From an uncultured Pelagibacteraceae bacterium (GTDB taxonomy: Bacteria > Pseudomonadota > Alphaproteobacteria > Pelagibacterales > Pelagibacteraceae): a stretch of 54,905 nt of DNA. Under the pieces are notes generated by a model that was given only the letters and a program-made list of their open reading frames with translations, ran no database searches and was not told where the DNA came from. Both the position numbers and the translations under genes were made by a program. The stretch covers positions 1 to 54,905 of the forward strand of contig CACCEJ010000007.1 of assembly GCA_902545035.1 (NCBI GenBank). The letters are read 5' to 3'. Below are positions 34,702 through 43,378 of the stretch, piece by piece (the stretch's first letter is position 1; every line of letters begins with the position of its first letter).

Positions 34702-35871
34702 ATGAACAAAAACGTATGGTTGCTATTTGCAAGCAACGCATTTGCATTTTCTGTTGCACCTGTAACTGTTTTTTTAAGTGGAATTATTGGAACTAGTATC
34801 AGTCCAATTAAATCTCTTTCAACATTACCTATGTCATTATCAATTGTGGGTACAGCTATTTTTATTATAGTTGCCTCTAAAATTATGAGTATTACAGGAA
34901 GAAAAAAAGGTTTTATATTTTCATCTATAACAACTTCATTATTTGCACTATTAGCAGCATATTCTGTATTAAAGCAAAATTTTATTCTGTATTCATTTTC
35001 TTGTTTTTGTCTTGGATTTGGAATGGCTTTTGCTCATCAGTATCGTTTTGCTGCAGCGGAAAGTGTTGACAAAAAACAAGCACCAAAAGCTATTTCATTA
35101 TTACTTTTTGCTGGGATTTTGTCAGCTTTACTGGGTCCAAACTTAGCAAATTTTGGAAAAAATATTATTTCAGAGGGATTGTATGTTGGCTCGTATCTTT
35201 GTTTATCTTTATTAACTTTATCATCAATTATTTTTTTAATTTTTTATAAGGAAAATAAAGTTATTAATAGTAAAAAAACATTAAAAGGTAGAACAATTTT
35301 AGAATTGATATCTCAGCCTAGATTTTTACAAGCTCTTGTATCATCATCTTTTGCTTATGCAGTAATGTCATTTTTAATGACAGCTACTCCTATTAGTATG
35401 CATATTCATGATAATATGTCTTTAAATAATACAAGTTTTGTAATTCAATTACATATCATTAGCATGTTTTTGCCAGCATTGATTACTGGGAATTTAATTA
35501 AAAAATATGGGCATAGTAAAATTATGTATTTTGGTGTTTTATTTTTTATATTTACAATTATACTCAGTTACTTCGATCAAACAGTTATCAACTATCTTTT
35601 TTCATTAGTTTTCTTAGGCCTTGGATGGAATTTTTTATTCATATCTGGGACAAGTTTATTAGTTTTAAATTATAAGGAAGAGGAAAGATTTAGAGCACAG
35701 GGATTTAATGATTTTATAGTCTTTTCAATTCAAGCTACCGCAAGTTTAACTGCAGGTATTGTTCTTAGTTTTACAAGTTGGAAAATAATGAACATATTAT
35801 GTATCCCATTTTTAATAATAATAATTTTCACTACTCTAAGAGCTGATAGATTGTTAAATAAAACTAATTAA
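34702..35871 (+). CDS. MFS transporter
   Basis: Major facilitator superfamily permease, 389 residues with about twelve hydrophobic segments. MSITGRKKGF is the cytoplasmic loop 2-3 motif (G-x-x-x-D/T-R/K-x-G-R/K-like) and the second half begins after residue ~195 (ILELISQPRFLQALV). It starts seven bases after the proW stop and may be co-transcribed. Substrate unknown. Confidence 0.85.
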   Translation: MNKNVWLLFASNAFAFSVAPVTVFLSGIIGTSISPIKSLSTLPMSLSIVGTAIFIIVASKIMSITGRKKGFIFSSITTSLFALLAAYSVLKQNFILYSFSCFCLGFGMAFAHQYRFAAAESVDKKQAPKAISLLLFAGILSALLGPNLANFGKNIISEGLYVGSYLCLSLLTLSSIIFLIFYKENKVINSKKTLKGRTILELISQPRFLQALVSSSFAYAVMSFLMTATPISMHIHDNMSLNNTSFVIQLHIISMFLPALITGNLIKKYGHSKIMYFGVLFFIFTIILSYFDQTVINYLFSLVFLGLGWNFLFISGTSLLVLNYKEEERFRAQGFNDFIVFSIQATASLTAGIVLSFTSWKIMNILCIPFLIIIIFTTLRADRLLNKTN

Positions 35872-35936
35872 AGACGTGTCAACTTGTTACACCATATAGT
35901 TATTGTTTATTTACTTTAAAAGAATATATCACCGGC

Positions 35937-36380
35937 ATGACTAAATATAATAAATCAACAAGTTCATTTATAATATTAATCAGTATATTTTTTACGAATA
36001 TAGCTTTAGGTGCGGATGTAACAGTGGAAATGCTTAATAGGCTTGATAAAGAATCAAATGTTTTTGAGCCTAAAATAGTAAGAGTTAACCCTGGAGATAC
36101 AGTTCTTTGGAAGGCAACAGATAAAGGACATAACGTTGAATTCATAAAAAAGGGTGTGCCAGAAGGCGTTGGTAAGTTTAAATCAAAGTTTAATAAGGAT
36201 GTTGAATACAAGTTCGAGGTCCCAGGAATTTATGCTTACTGGTGTACACCACACAAAAATATGGGAATGATTGGTTTTGTGGTCGTTGGAGACGATAAAT
36301 CTAACCTAGATGCTATTAAGAAGTTAAGATTTTCATCAAAGTCTAAGAAATTAGCACCAGGTTTAATAGACCAACTATAA
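35937..36380 (+). CDS. pseudoazurin-like blue copper protein
   Basis: Periplasmic cupredoxin, 147 residues, signal peptide ending ALGA. Copper ligands are KGHNVEF (His) and YWCTPHKNMGM (Cys, His, Met), with VRVNPGDTVLWKATDKGHNVE typical of pseudoazurin. It shuttles single electrons in the periplasm, classically to nitrite or nitrous-oxide reductase, but such enzymes are not in the window. Its last codons abut the convergent HAD gene's stop. Confidence 0.9.
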   Translation: MTKYNKSTSSFIILISIFFTNIALGADVTVEMLNRLDKESNVFEPKIVRVNPGDTVLWKATDKGHNVEFIKKGVPEGVGKFKSKFNKDVEYKFEVPGIYAYWCTPHKNMGMIGFVVVGDDKSNLDAIKKLRFSSKSKKLAPGLIDQL

Positions 36381-37037
36381 ATCAGCAAATATTTTTGAGT
36401 TAAGACGTTTAACTTTTATAAATGAATCCTTGTACTTCCCGGAGCGGTGATAATCGCCCGGGAAGGCAACACATCTTAATTTAGCTTTTTTGGCATATTT
36501 AAAACTAATTTCTGTATCTTCAATTGCTAAACAATCTTTATTTGAAAGTTTTAATTTTTTCAGACAATGTAAGTAAATATCAGTTTTATCATTAAAGTTT
36601 TTTATGATTTTGTTGTGTCCGATGTAATCAAAATCACTTTTTTTTAAATATTTATTTAAAGATATAAATACTGCATCAATATTATTTTTTGTAGTAGAGG
36701 TTACAAAGCAAATCTTAATTTTATTTTTTTTACAATATTTGATTACATTAATTACTCCAGCACGTGGTTTTAGTTTATTCTTTTTTAAAAAATTATTAAA
36801 AATTAAAGTTTTTAAATTTCTAATTTTTTTTGCATTAACAAAAGTTTTTTTCTCTAGACTAAACTTTTTAACTCTTTTTTCGCCTCCAGATTTTTTTAAC
36901 ATCGATTGATATAATTTTTTACTCCAATACCATTTTAATCCTGAATTTTTAAAAGCTGAGTTAAAGCAATTTCTTTGAATATTTGATGTTTCTACTATCG
37001 TGCCAATAGAACCAAATAATATGGCTTTGATTGCCAT
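36375..37037 (-). CDS. HAD-family hydrolase-like protein lacking the catalytic Asp
   Basis: 220-residue protein of the HAD phosphonatase/beta-phosphoglucomutase branch. Motif II is CFVTSTTKNN, motif III Lys is in NKIIKNF, and motif IV is CLAIEDTEISFKYA. But motif I, normally D-x-D-x-T, reads FGSIGT, so both Asp are replaced (Gly and Ile). It starts in a TAATG overlap with the permease gene, so it is made with the sugar ABC transporter. It is probably catalytically dead in the usual sense, possibly a binding or regulatory protein. Confidence 0.85.
   Translation of the reverse strand: MAIKAILFGSIGTIVETSNIQRNCFNSAFKNSGLKWYWSKKLYQSMLKKSGGEKRVKKFSLEKKTFVNAKKIRNLKTLIFNNFLKKNKLKPRAGVINVIKYCKKNKIKICFVTSTTKNNIDAVFISLNKYLKKSDFDYIGHNKIIKNFNDKTDIYLHCLKKLKLSNKDCLAIEDTEISFKYAKKAKLRCVAFPGDYHRSGKYKDSFIKVKRLNSKIFADL
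36435..36465. other. GC-rich hairpin within the HAD coding region
   Basis: CTTCCCGG (36435-36442) pairs perfectly with CCGGGAAG (36458-36465), extended by GCG/CGC, with one bulged base and an 8-base loop. It lies 60 bases from the HAD stop and 55 bases past the convergent pseudoazurin stop. Such a GC island is striking in this AT-rich context. It may end pseudoazurin transcription, though no T-run follows. Confidence 0.6.
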
Positions 37038-37918
37038 TATCCTTTAACAGCACCAGTGGTTAAGCCACTTATTACTTGTCTTTGAAAAAACATGACTAAC
37101 ATAAACAATGGCGCAGTTGCAGATACAACTGCTGAAACTGCCCACATTAAATTACCTTCATGCTGATTAGTACCAAGATAGCTTTGTATTTTTGGAACCA
37201 TGGTGTGGTTTTCTTGATTTAATAATAATGCAGTGACTGTAAAGTCGTTGTAAGCCAACATAAGACTAAACAAACCAGCTGTAATTACTCCAGGCCACAT
37301 CACTGGCATAATTATATATCTAAATGCTTGAAAATATGAGCAACCATCTATTAACGCACTTTCATCTAATTCTTTTGGAACAGTTTTAAAAAAAGAATAG
37401 AGAAGCCATAATGTAAAAGGTTGATTGATCGCAACTAATACTACAATTGTGGTTGGTAAGATTCCCCAAATTTGTAATTCAAAAAAAGGAAAAAGATATC
37501 CTGAGACTAGAGTAATATGTGGCATCGCTCTAAAAATTAATGCTGCAATTAGAATCCAAAATGCATATCTTTCAGTAGATCTAGATAAAGCATATGCACC
37601 TAAAGTTCCTAAAAAAAGTGATATAGAGACAACAAAAACTGTTACTATAATCGTATTTCTTGATGCTTTCCAAAATTCACCTTCGGTCCAAGCTTCAGAA
37701 TAAGCTTTTGAGGTAAACTGACCACCTGTTTCTAATAAAGTATTAAATGCTGAGATCGCATACCACCAATCAGCTCTAGAAAAAAAATCTGCTCTTACTT
37801 TAAACGATCCCCAAAAAGTCCAAATAAATGGAAAGCATGCAATTAATAACCAAACAATTATAAAAGTTGTATTAAATGTTTTAAGTGCATTCGATCTTTT
37901 GTCTAAACCATATTCCAT
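37037..37918 (-). CDS. sugar-type ABC transporter permease (MalG family)
   Basis: 293-residue inner-membrane permease with six helices, carbohydrate-uptake-1 family. The coupling motif is ESALIDGCSYFQAFRYIIMP. FNTTFIIVWLLIACFPFIWT is the typical first helix. It pairs with the MalF-type protein (stop-start overlap by one base) and with the ATPase at 44.5 kb. Substrate could be a sugar, polyol or a related compound, unknown. Confidence 0.92.
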   Translation of the reverse strand: MEYGLDKRSNALKTFNTTFIIVWLLIACFPFIWTFWGSFKVRADFFSRADWWYAISAFNTLLETGGQFTSKAYSEAWTEGEFWKASRNTIIVTVFVVSISLFLGTLGAYALSRSTERYAFWILIAALIFRAMPHITLVSGYLFPFFELQIWGILPTTIVVLVAINQPFTLWLLYSFFKTVPKELDESALIDGCSYFQAFRYIIMPVMWPGVITAGLFSLMLAYNDFTVTALLLNQENHTMVPKIQSYLGTNQHEGNLMWAVSAVVSATAPLFMLVMFFQRQVISGLTTGAVKG

Positions 37919-38946
37919 TATCTTGCCGTCCTAAATTCTTTCCAAGTCCTAATTAATACTGGTGCTAACAATATGGCTATACCAATAATTGTCATCATTG
38001 AGGTTGCTGCTGCAGAGCCAAATAAAATTACTTCTTCATTGACTAAATTATCATAAATTAACCAAGATAAAGATTGAGCACTTCCTTCAGCGCTAAAACC
38101 AATTATTGGTTCAAAGACTCTAAAATTGTCCATTAATGATATTAAAGCTACAAAAGTAACAACTGGATAAATATGTGGCAACACAATATGTCTAATTCTC
38201 TGGTATCTTGACGCTCCATCGATAATTGCTGCCTCAACAGGTTCTTGAGGTACAGTTTGTAATGCAGCATAAAAAACTACAAAAGCAAACGGGGAATGAT
38301 GCCAAATTCCATAAATAATTATCGTTATCCATGTAAGCGTTCTAGATGATTTTAATGATAGATATGGATCTTCCATCATTAATTGTAAATTTGCACCAAT
38401 AATACCTTCTGCATCAATCATCCAAAATAAAACAAGGGATCCTACTAATGGAGTAACTATCATTGGTAATATTGTACCAAATATTAATGGGCCTCTTATT
38501 TTTCTAGATATTGCATTTAAACTTAACGCAATAATGAAACCTAACAATAAAACATTGGGAGTTACAAATAAACAATAAGTTAAAGTAAATAAAAGAGCTT
38601 TGTAAAAAGGTAAATTAGTAACCTGATTAATAAATTCTCCAAAGGAGTCAGTTTCTTTCCAAAAATCTGAAATTTGCTCAATGGCTAAATGATTTCTATC
38701 TATATAAGTACCAAATCCGTTAAATTTACCTAAAGGTTTTTCATCTCTCAATATGGAAGTTGCTTCCTGATCAACAACTATTGAAACTGTACAACCAAAA
38801 GGATCACATTTTTTAACTTCTTTTACCACTTGATCATGTTGGGCATAAAAAGATTGGATACCAGTAGATATTATTGGTAGACCAATAAACAAAATCATTG
38901 CCAAACCAGTTGGCAAGAAAAACCAGAAAAAAGTTTTATTTGGCAT
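37918..38946 (-). CDS. sugar-type ABC transporter permease (MalF family)
   Basis: 342 residues; first helix FFWFFLPTGLAMILFIGLPI then a periplasmic loop with two Cys (KKCDPFGC). The coupling motif EAAIIDGASRYQRIRHIVLP is the classic EAA loop. It partners the MalG-type permease downstream and lies 7 bases after a hairpin that follows the binding-protein gene. Confidence 0.92.
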   Translation of the reverse strand: MPNKTFFWFFLPTGLAMILFIGLPIISTGIQSFYAQHDQVVKEVKKCDPFGCTVSIVVDQEATSILRDEKPLGKFNGFGTYIDRNHLAIEQISDFWKETDSFGEFINQVTNLPFYKALLFTLTYCLFVTPNVLLLGFIIALSLNAISRKIRGPLIFGTILPMIVTPLVGSLVLFWMIDAEGIIGANLQLMMEDPYLSLKSSRTLTWITIIIYGIWHHSPFAFVVFYAALQTVPQEPVEAAIIDGASRYQRIRHIVLPHIYPVVTFVALISLMDNFRVFEPIIGFSAEGSAQSLSWLIYDNLVNEEVILFGSAAATSMMTIIGIAILLAPVLIRTWKEFRTAR

Positions 38947-38952
38947 TTAAAA

Positions 38953-38979
38953 TTAAGTGGGGATTAAATCCCCACTTAA
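38953..38979 (-). terminator. hairpin between sugar-binding-protein and MalF-type genes
   Basis: A perfect 12-bp stem (TTAAGTGGGGAT at 38953-38964 with its complement at 38968-38979) and 3-base loop sits 10 bases past the binding-protein stop. It is followed on the minus strand by a T-rich stretch just before the permease ATG. Confidence 0.78.
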
Positions 38980-38989
38980 ATATTTATTT

Positions 38990-40216
38990 TTATAGAAAGC
39001 CTTGTTCTTTAGCTTTACTGATGTAAGCAGCTTCAACATCTTTCAATGCTTGTTCTGCAGATTCTTTACCTTGTAAGAACTCAACTATTTCGCTTCCTAA
39101 TGCACCATGCATTAAACCCATTTGTGGTAACATCGGGTAAGGTTTTGCTCCCATTTTTACAGCTTCAATCACACCAATAGATTTTGGTCCTGGCACAAAA
39201 CCTTCAACTAACCAAACAGCTTGGTCAGCAGCATCTGCAACCATTTTTTTATTTGAAGCAGCATGAGCTAGAGCTATAAAAGTTGCCTCTGCATCACTGT
39301 CAGATCTATTTTTTGCTAAAGTAAATCCATCCCACCATAATGTAGCTGCAGGAATATTTCCTCCACCAACGGTTGCTGGTCCAGTTAATTTAGTTGCTGC
39401 AGTAATTTTTGCATCACCCTCATCATCTAATAAAGTTCCAGATCTTGATGCCCATAATGTCATAAGAGCAACTTTTCCAGATTCCCATTCAACTTTGATT
39501 GCTTCACTATCGTGAGTAAGATAATCTGGGTTACTTAAACTTGCTAACTTTTTAAGCATATTCAGTGTAGCCACACCTTTTGCATTATTGATATTTGGTT
39601 CAGCAGTTCCAGCTTTAAAGAACTCACCACCATGACCAATGAACATGTTTACAAATTCTTCAGCTAAATTCCATCCAGCTTTATACGCAGCTGCATACGG
39701 ATGTTGCATTTTACCTGATGCTCTTATTTTTTCAGATGCAGCAACAACTTCTTCGTAAGTTTTAGGTACAGGTATACCTAATTCTTTTAAAACATCTTCT
39801 CTGTAATACAAATGTTGAGTGTTTGCCATGAAAGCAACAGCCATTACTTTTCCATCAATTGTTATTAATTGGGAGTCTTGTATTCCTTTTCCATATTTTT
39901 TAACTAGATCATCCATAGGTCTAATTAAATCTTGATTCATTAAAGGAACAATCGAACTATTAGCTGCAATTCTTGCTGAAAATTCAGAAGGGTTTGCAGT
40001 TAAAGCTGGAACAGCAATTTTGTTGTGTTCTGATGAGTGAGTAACTTTAAAATCTGCACTTCCTTTACATCCTTTAGCTGTTTCTACAAATGTTCTTAAT
40101 GCTGGAAAATCATTTGCTAAAATATTTATTGAACCACTTGGTTTACTGCAATGCCCATCAGCATATGCCGTTGTTCCAAAAAGCACGAACAATAAGGTTA
40201 ATAGTATTTTTCTCAT
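38990..40216 (-). CDS. sugar-type ABC transporter substrate-binding protein
   Basis: Extracellular solute-binding protein family 1, 408 residues, signal peptide ending at AYADGH. KVTHSSEHNKI, MDDLVKKYGK, VAFMANTQHLYYREDVLKELG and WWDGFTLAKN match MalE/UgpB-type proteins that bind sugars or polyols. Ribosome site AGAGAGA. It heads the minus-strand transporter operon (SBP, hairpin, MalF, MalG, HAD). Confidence 0.9.
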   Translation of the reverse strand: MRKILLTLLFVLFGTTAYADGHCSKPSGSINILANDFPALRTFVETAKGCKGSADFKVTHSSEHNKIAVPALTANPSEFSARIAANSSIVPLMNQDLIRPMDDLVKKYGKGIQDSQLITIDGKVMAVAFMANTQHLYYREDVLKELGIPVPKTYEEVVAASEKIRASGKMQHPYAAAYKAGWNLAEEFVNMFIGHGGEFFKAGTAEPNINNAKGVATLNMLKKLASLSNPDYLTHDSEAIKVEWESGKVALMTLWASRSGTLLDDEGDAKITAATKLTGPATVGGGNIPAATLWWDGFTLAKNRSDSDAEATFIALAHAASNKKMVADAADQAVWLVEGFVPGPKSIGVIEAVKMGAKPYPMLPQMGLMHGALGSEIVEFLQGKESAEQALKDVEAAYISKAKEQGFL

Positions 40217-40293
40217 ATTTTCTCTCTTTTTTGGTTGTTTATAATTATTCTAATAAAACTATATATTTAAGAATTATTTAATAAAAGAGATTT

Positions 40294-41421
40294 TTAAATC
40301 ACTTTTGACGCAAGTCCTGATCCAATCACAAGTGACTCAAGTTTTTTATAAACTATATTCTCATCAACATTTCCAAATCCGGCAAATGTGCTAAATCCAC
40401 AATCAGTACCGGCCATTAATTGGTTAGGATCTATTACTTTAGAAAAGGCTAAAATTCTATGTTTTACGACATCTGGATGTTCAATAAAATTGCTCGTTGA
40501 CTCTATTACTCCTGGAATAATAATTTTATCTTTTGGTAGTTTTATATTTTCAAATACTTCCCATTCATGAGCATGCCTAGGGTTAGCAGACTCTATCAAA
40601 TACATATTTATGTTGGCTTTAAAAGCTATCTCAATAATTTTATTTAACTCAATATCGTGAATGTGAGGTCCCTCATAATTTCCCCAACAAATATGCATTC
40701 TTACTTTAGTTGGATCAATATTTTCTAATGACTTATTTAAAACCTCGACATGTTTGTTTGCTCTTTCTAAAAAATTTTCATCTGAAATGTCCTTATAAAT
40801 CATATGCCTTGATAGAGCGAGGTCAGGGCAATCGATCTGAAGAGAAAGACCACTATCAATAATTTTTTCATATTCAAATTTCATAATATCTGAAAGCTTT
40901 TCTAAATATTCATCATCATTTTTGTAAAATTTATTAGGTAGAAAATTACAAATAACTCCTGGTGATGGAGAATTCATAAACCCGTCTTTATGAGAATTTT
41001 TATTTAATGCATCTTTAAAATTTACGATATCTTTATTAATTGAAACATTATCTTTTAATTTTAATTCACTTGTGCAACATGGTCTTTTATATGTCGGGGT
41101 TCCACCAGATTGAACAAGTTTTTTTTTAAAAGATGGAAAATCATCTAAATCTTTTGGAGCTTTTCTTTCACTTTCTCCTGAAAAACCTTCAACTCTATCT
41201 TTAATATATGTTGCATAGCTAATTTTTGACATTTCTCCATCACTTATTATATCAATTCCTGTATCAATCTGTTTTTTTACAACTTCTAAAACATTATTTC
41301 TTACAACTTCGTCAAATTTTTTTATGCTTATTTCTTCTTTATTATCTTTCGAGGCTAAAAGACTTGAGAGCTCATTTGATCTGGGTAGGCTTCCGACATG
41401 TGTGGTTTTTATTTTAACCAT
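40294..41421 (-). CDS. MetE-like cobalamin-independent methyltransferase
   Basis: 375-residue TIM-barrel protein similar to the C-terminal catalytic domain of MetE. TTHVGSLPRSNEL and the zinc set MHICWG (His-x-Cys), LIESANPRHAHEW (Glu) and AGTDCGFSTFA (Cys) are all present, so zinc-thiolate methyl transfer is plausible. There is no N-terminal MetE half. Its start overlaps the SnoaL gene by 8 bases. Because it sits between an ABC transporter and cupin/SnoaL genes, it may demethylate an imported methylated compound rather than make methionine. Confidence 0.86.
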   Translation of the reverse strand: MVKIKTTHVGSLPRSNELSSLLASKDNKEEISIKKFDEVVRNNVLEVVKKQIDTGIDIISDGEMSKISYATYIKDRVEGFSGESERKAPKDLDDFPSFKKKLVQSGGTPTYKRPCCTSELKLKDNVSINKDIVNFKDALNKNSHKDGFMNSPSPGVICNFLPNKFYKNDDEYLEKLSDIMKFEYEKIIDSGLSLQIDCPDLALSRHMIYKDISDENFLERANKHVEVLNKSLENIDPTKVRMHICWGNYEGPHIHDIELNKIIEIAFKANINMYLIESANPRHAHEWEVFENIKLPKDKIIIPGVIESTSNFIEHPDVVKHRILAFSKVIDPNQLMAGTDCGFSTFAGFGNVDENIVYKKLESLVIGSGLASKVI

Positions 41422-42382
41422 GATTTATTAAAATTTGTTTCCATATAGCAACTTCATCAAATAATACCCACTCCCTTATAATAGAGTTGGAGTAAAATTC
41501 TGCATGATTAATACCCATTATAAATATTTTTTTATTTGAAGCTTTATCATAATCCATACTGTCTTTACTGTGAGTACCTTCTAAAAACCATCTAACTGAT
41601 ATTCTTGGATTTTGACCTGCTTCCTCTAAAAAACCCACATGTTCTATGGTAAATTTTATATTTGAAAATATTGCCTTTAGAGAATTCCATTTTTCTTTAA
41701 TACTCTCTCTTCCATGACCAATTTTATTTCCAGGCCAAAAAATATTAGCGGCTCTATCATATCCTTCAAATTTATAATTATAATTAAAAATATTTTTAAG
41801 TATCTCAGAATATTTTTCAGCTTTTGATCCTTTTTTATATTTCTCAGCTTTATAATTTGAACTTTTATCAGTTTCAAAATTAAATAACTTGGATGCAGTT
41901 GAAATTCCCCCCTCGCTTTCAATTATTTTCTTTGCAAATTCTTTTGGAGAGTAACCAATCTGCCTTACCATCGCTCCTTGATCTCTAACTATCCACTCGT
42001 CATAAACTTGATTTTCTTTACATGCGCAATCAGCAATTACTCTATAATTAATATCTTTTCCACTAGGCTTTCCATAAAAACCATCACCTAGGTGTGTTCC
42101 TTTACTTAATATTCTATGGGAAGAGTGATATCCAATTTCGTCATTACCATTCCAAATAACATCCTCACCTAACAATTGTCTGTTAGGAAATTCTTTTAAA
42201 GTTGCATATGTTGCGTCTATAACTGGTTTATTGCCATAAGTAACTCCGAATGGTGATCTTACTGGTATATCTTTTGTATAAAATTTACCAATAGACTCAA
42301 CATCTTTACCTTCCCAAATTTGCTCAGTTATTTTTAATATATAGTCAGGAAAGTCTTTGTATTTCTTATCAAAACCTTTCAT
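41414..42382 (-). CDS. double SnoaL-like protein (NTF2 fold, two copies)
   Basis: 322 residues from ATG 42382, the TAATG start coupled to the cupin stop (a start six codons upstream would overlap that gene). Two SnoaL-type halves, residues ~5-150 (FYTKDIPVRSPFGVTYG) and ~175-320 (FEGYDRAANIFWPGNKIGHGR). These occur in polyketide cyclase-like and isomerase proteins. A second double-SnoaL gene lies just across the divergent promoter. Substrate unknown. Confidence 0.82.
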   Translation of the reverse strand: MKGFDKKYKDFPDYILKITEQIWEGKDVESIGKFYTKDIPVRSPFGVTYGNKPVIDATYATLKEFPNRQLLGEDVIWNGNDEIGYHSSHRILSKGTHLGDGFYGKPSGKDINYRVIADCACKENQVYDEWIVRDQGAMVRQIGYSPKEFAKKIIESEGGISTASKLFNFETDKSSNYKAEKYKKGSKAEKYSEILKNIFNYNYKFEGYDRAANIFWPGNKIGHGRESIKEKWNSLKAIFSNIKFTIEHVGFLEEAGQNPRISVRWFLEGTHSKDSMDYDKASNKKIFIMGINHAEFYSNSIIREWVLFDEVAIWKQILINHG

Positions 42383-43326
42383 TATATTTGTGATACACAA
42401 TTAAGAAGTGACTCATTTTTTTCGTCAATTTTAATACTTATGTTGGATCCAACTGGAACTGAAAATGTATCTTTATAATCTAATTCAATGGAAGAATTAT
42501 CTGTTTCAATGTTCCATTTTCCTTTTTGTGAAAAAAAAATTGTAGGTTTATCAAATTTTAAATTTTCAACTGTTCCTATTGTAGATTTAAAAGTGCTTAA
42601 GCTAAATCCAGTATCGTGTTTTATAATTGGCGTTATTGATTTGTTTTGAAAGTTGTTACCTAAAATATGTGAAATTTTAACATTATTTCCAATATTGTTT
42701 TCATTTTCAAGTCTCTTACTAGACTCGCATATATTTTTTTGTAATTGTTCTAGTTTATAATTATCAAATTTTATAATTTCATCCTTTGATATTGGGTCAA
42801 GTAATTTTCTACCATTTGGAATTTCTTGACTGTTTAAATCAATCAAAGAATTATCATCTAATAGTGCCATACCAGTTTGTTTTGCTTTTTTTAGAACCTC
42901 AGGTATCCATGTTACAATTCCAGGATCATCTCCACCAAGAACAACAAAAATAAAACCCTCCTCATCTCCTACATTTTCAAATGCTCTAAACATATTTGTT
43001 GGCATAGATATAATATCGCCTGGATTTAATATTGTCTCATGTTCACCTTTAGAACCCCAATAAAACCTCCATTTACCTGAATAAATTATGAATACTTCGG
43101 CAGTCAAATGGCTATGAAGTCCAGAACCATTTAAGGGTTTTGCAGAAACAGCACCTAAGTTAAATCCATGGGGTTCTGATATTTTTATTGATTGATTTGC
43201 ATCCTCAGCAACACCTGGTCCTAAAATAGAATAATTTTTTCTCTCTTTATGACCTTTCAATTTACCTTCAACAAAGGGTAAAGTACTAGGAGTTAAGTCC
43301 TCAAATTTAGCAAGTCTAATATTCAT
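42382..43326 (-). CDS. bicupin protein
   Basis: 314 residues with two cupin domains. The first has SGLHSHLTAEVFIIYSGKW (two His and Glu of the metal site) and GDIISMPTNMFRAF where the last His is replaced. The second (residues ~215-310, FSLSTFKSTIGTVENLKF) is degenerate and lacks metal ligands. Such proteins act as isomerases or dioxygenases, or bind small molecules. It heads the minus-strand arm, 52 bases from a divergent SnoaL gene. Confidence 0.8.
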   Translation of the reverse strand: MNIRLAKFEDLTPSTLPFVEGKLKGHKERKNYSILGPGVAEDANQSIKISEPHGFNLGAVSAKPLNGSGLHSHLTAEVFIIYSGKWRFYWGSKGEHETILNPGDIISMPTNMFRAFENVGDEEGFIFVVLGGDDPGIVTWIPEVLKKAKQTGMALLDDNSLIDLNSQEIPNGRKLLDPISKDEIIKFDNYKLEQLQKNICESSKRLENENNIGNNVKISHILGNNFQNKSITPIIKHDTGFSLSTFKSTIGTVENLKFDKPTIFFSQKGKWNIETDNSSIELDYKDTFSVPVGSNISIKIDEKNESLLNCVSQI

Positions 43327-43337
43327 ATTTTTTTAAT

Positions 43338-43357
43338 TATAATATTGTGATACACGA
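43338..43357. promoter_or_regulatory. divergent promoter/operator of the SnoaL-cupin unit
   Basis: TATAAT at 43338-43343 is followed by the near-palindrome TTGTG-ATA-CACGA at 43345-43357. The same core TGTGATACAC recurs as a perfect TTGTG/CACAA palindrome at 42388-42400, just before the next SnoaL start. This may be an operator shared by both arms; the second copy is also coding sequence. Confidence 0.45.
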
Positions 43358-43378
43358 ATATTTCCAATAAATAAATAT

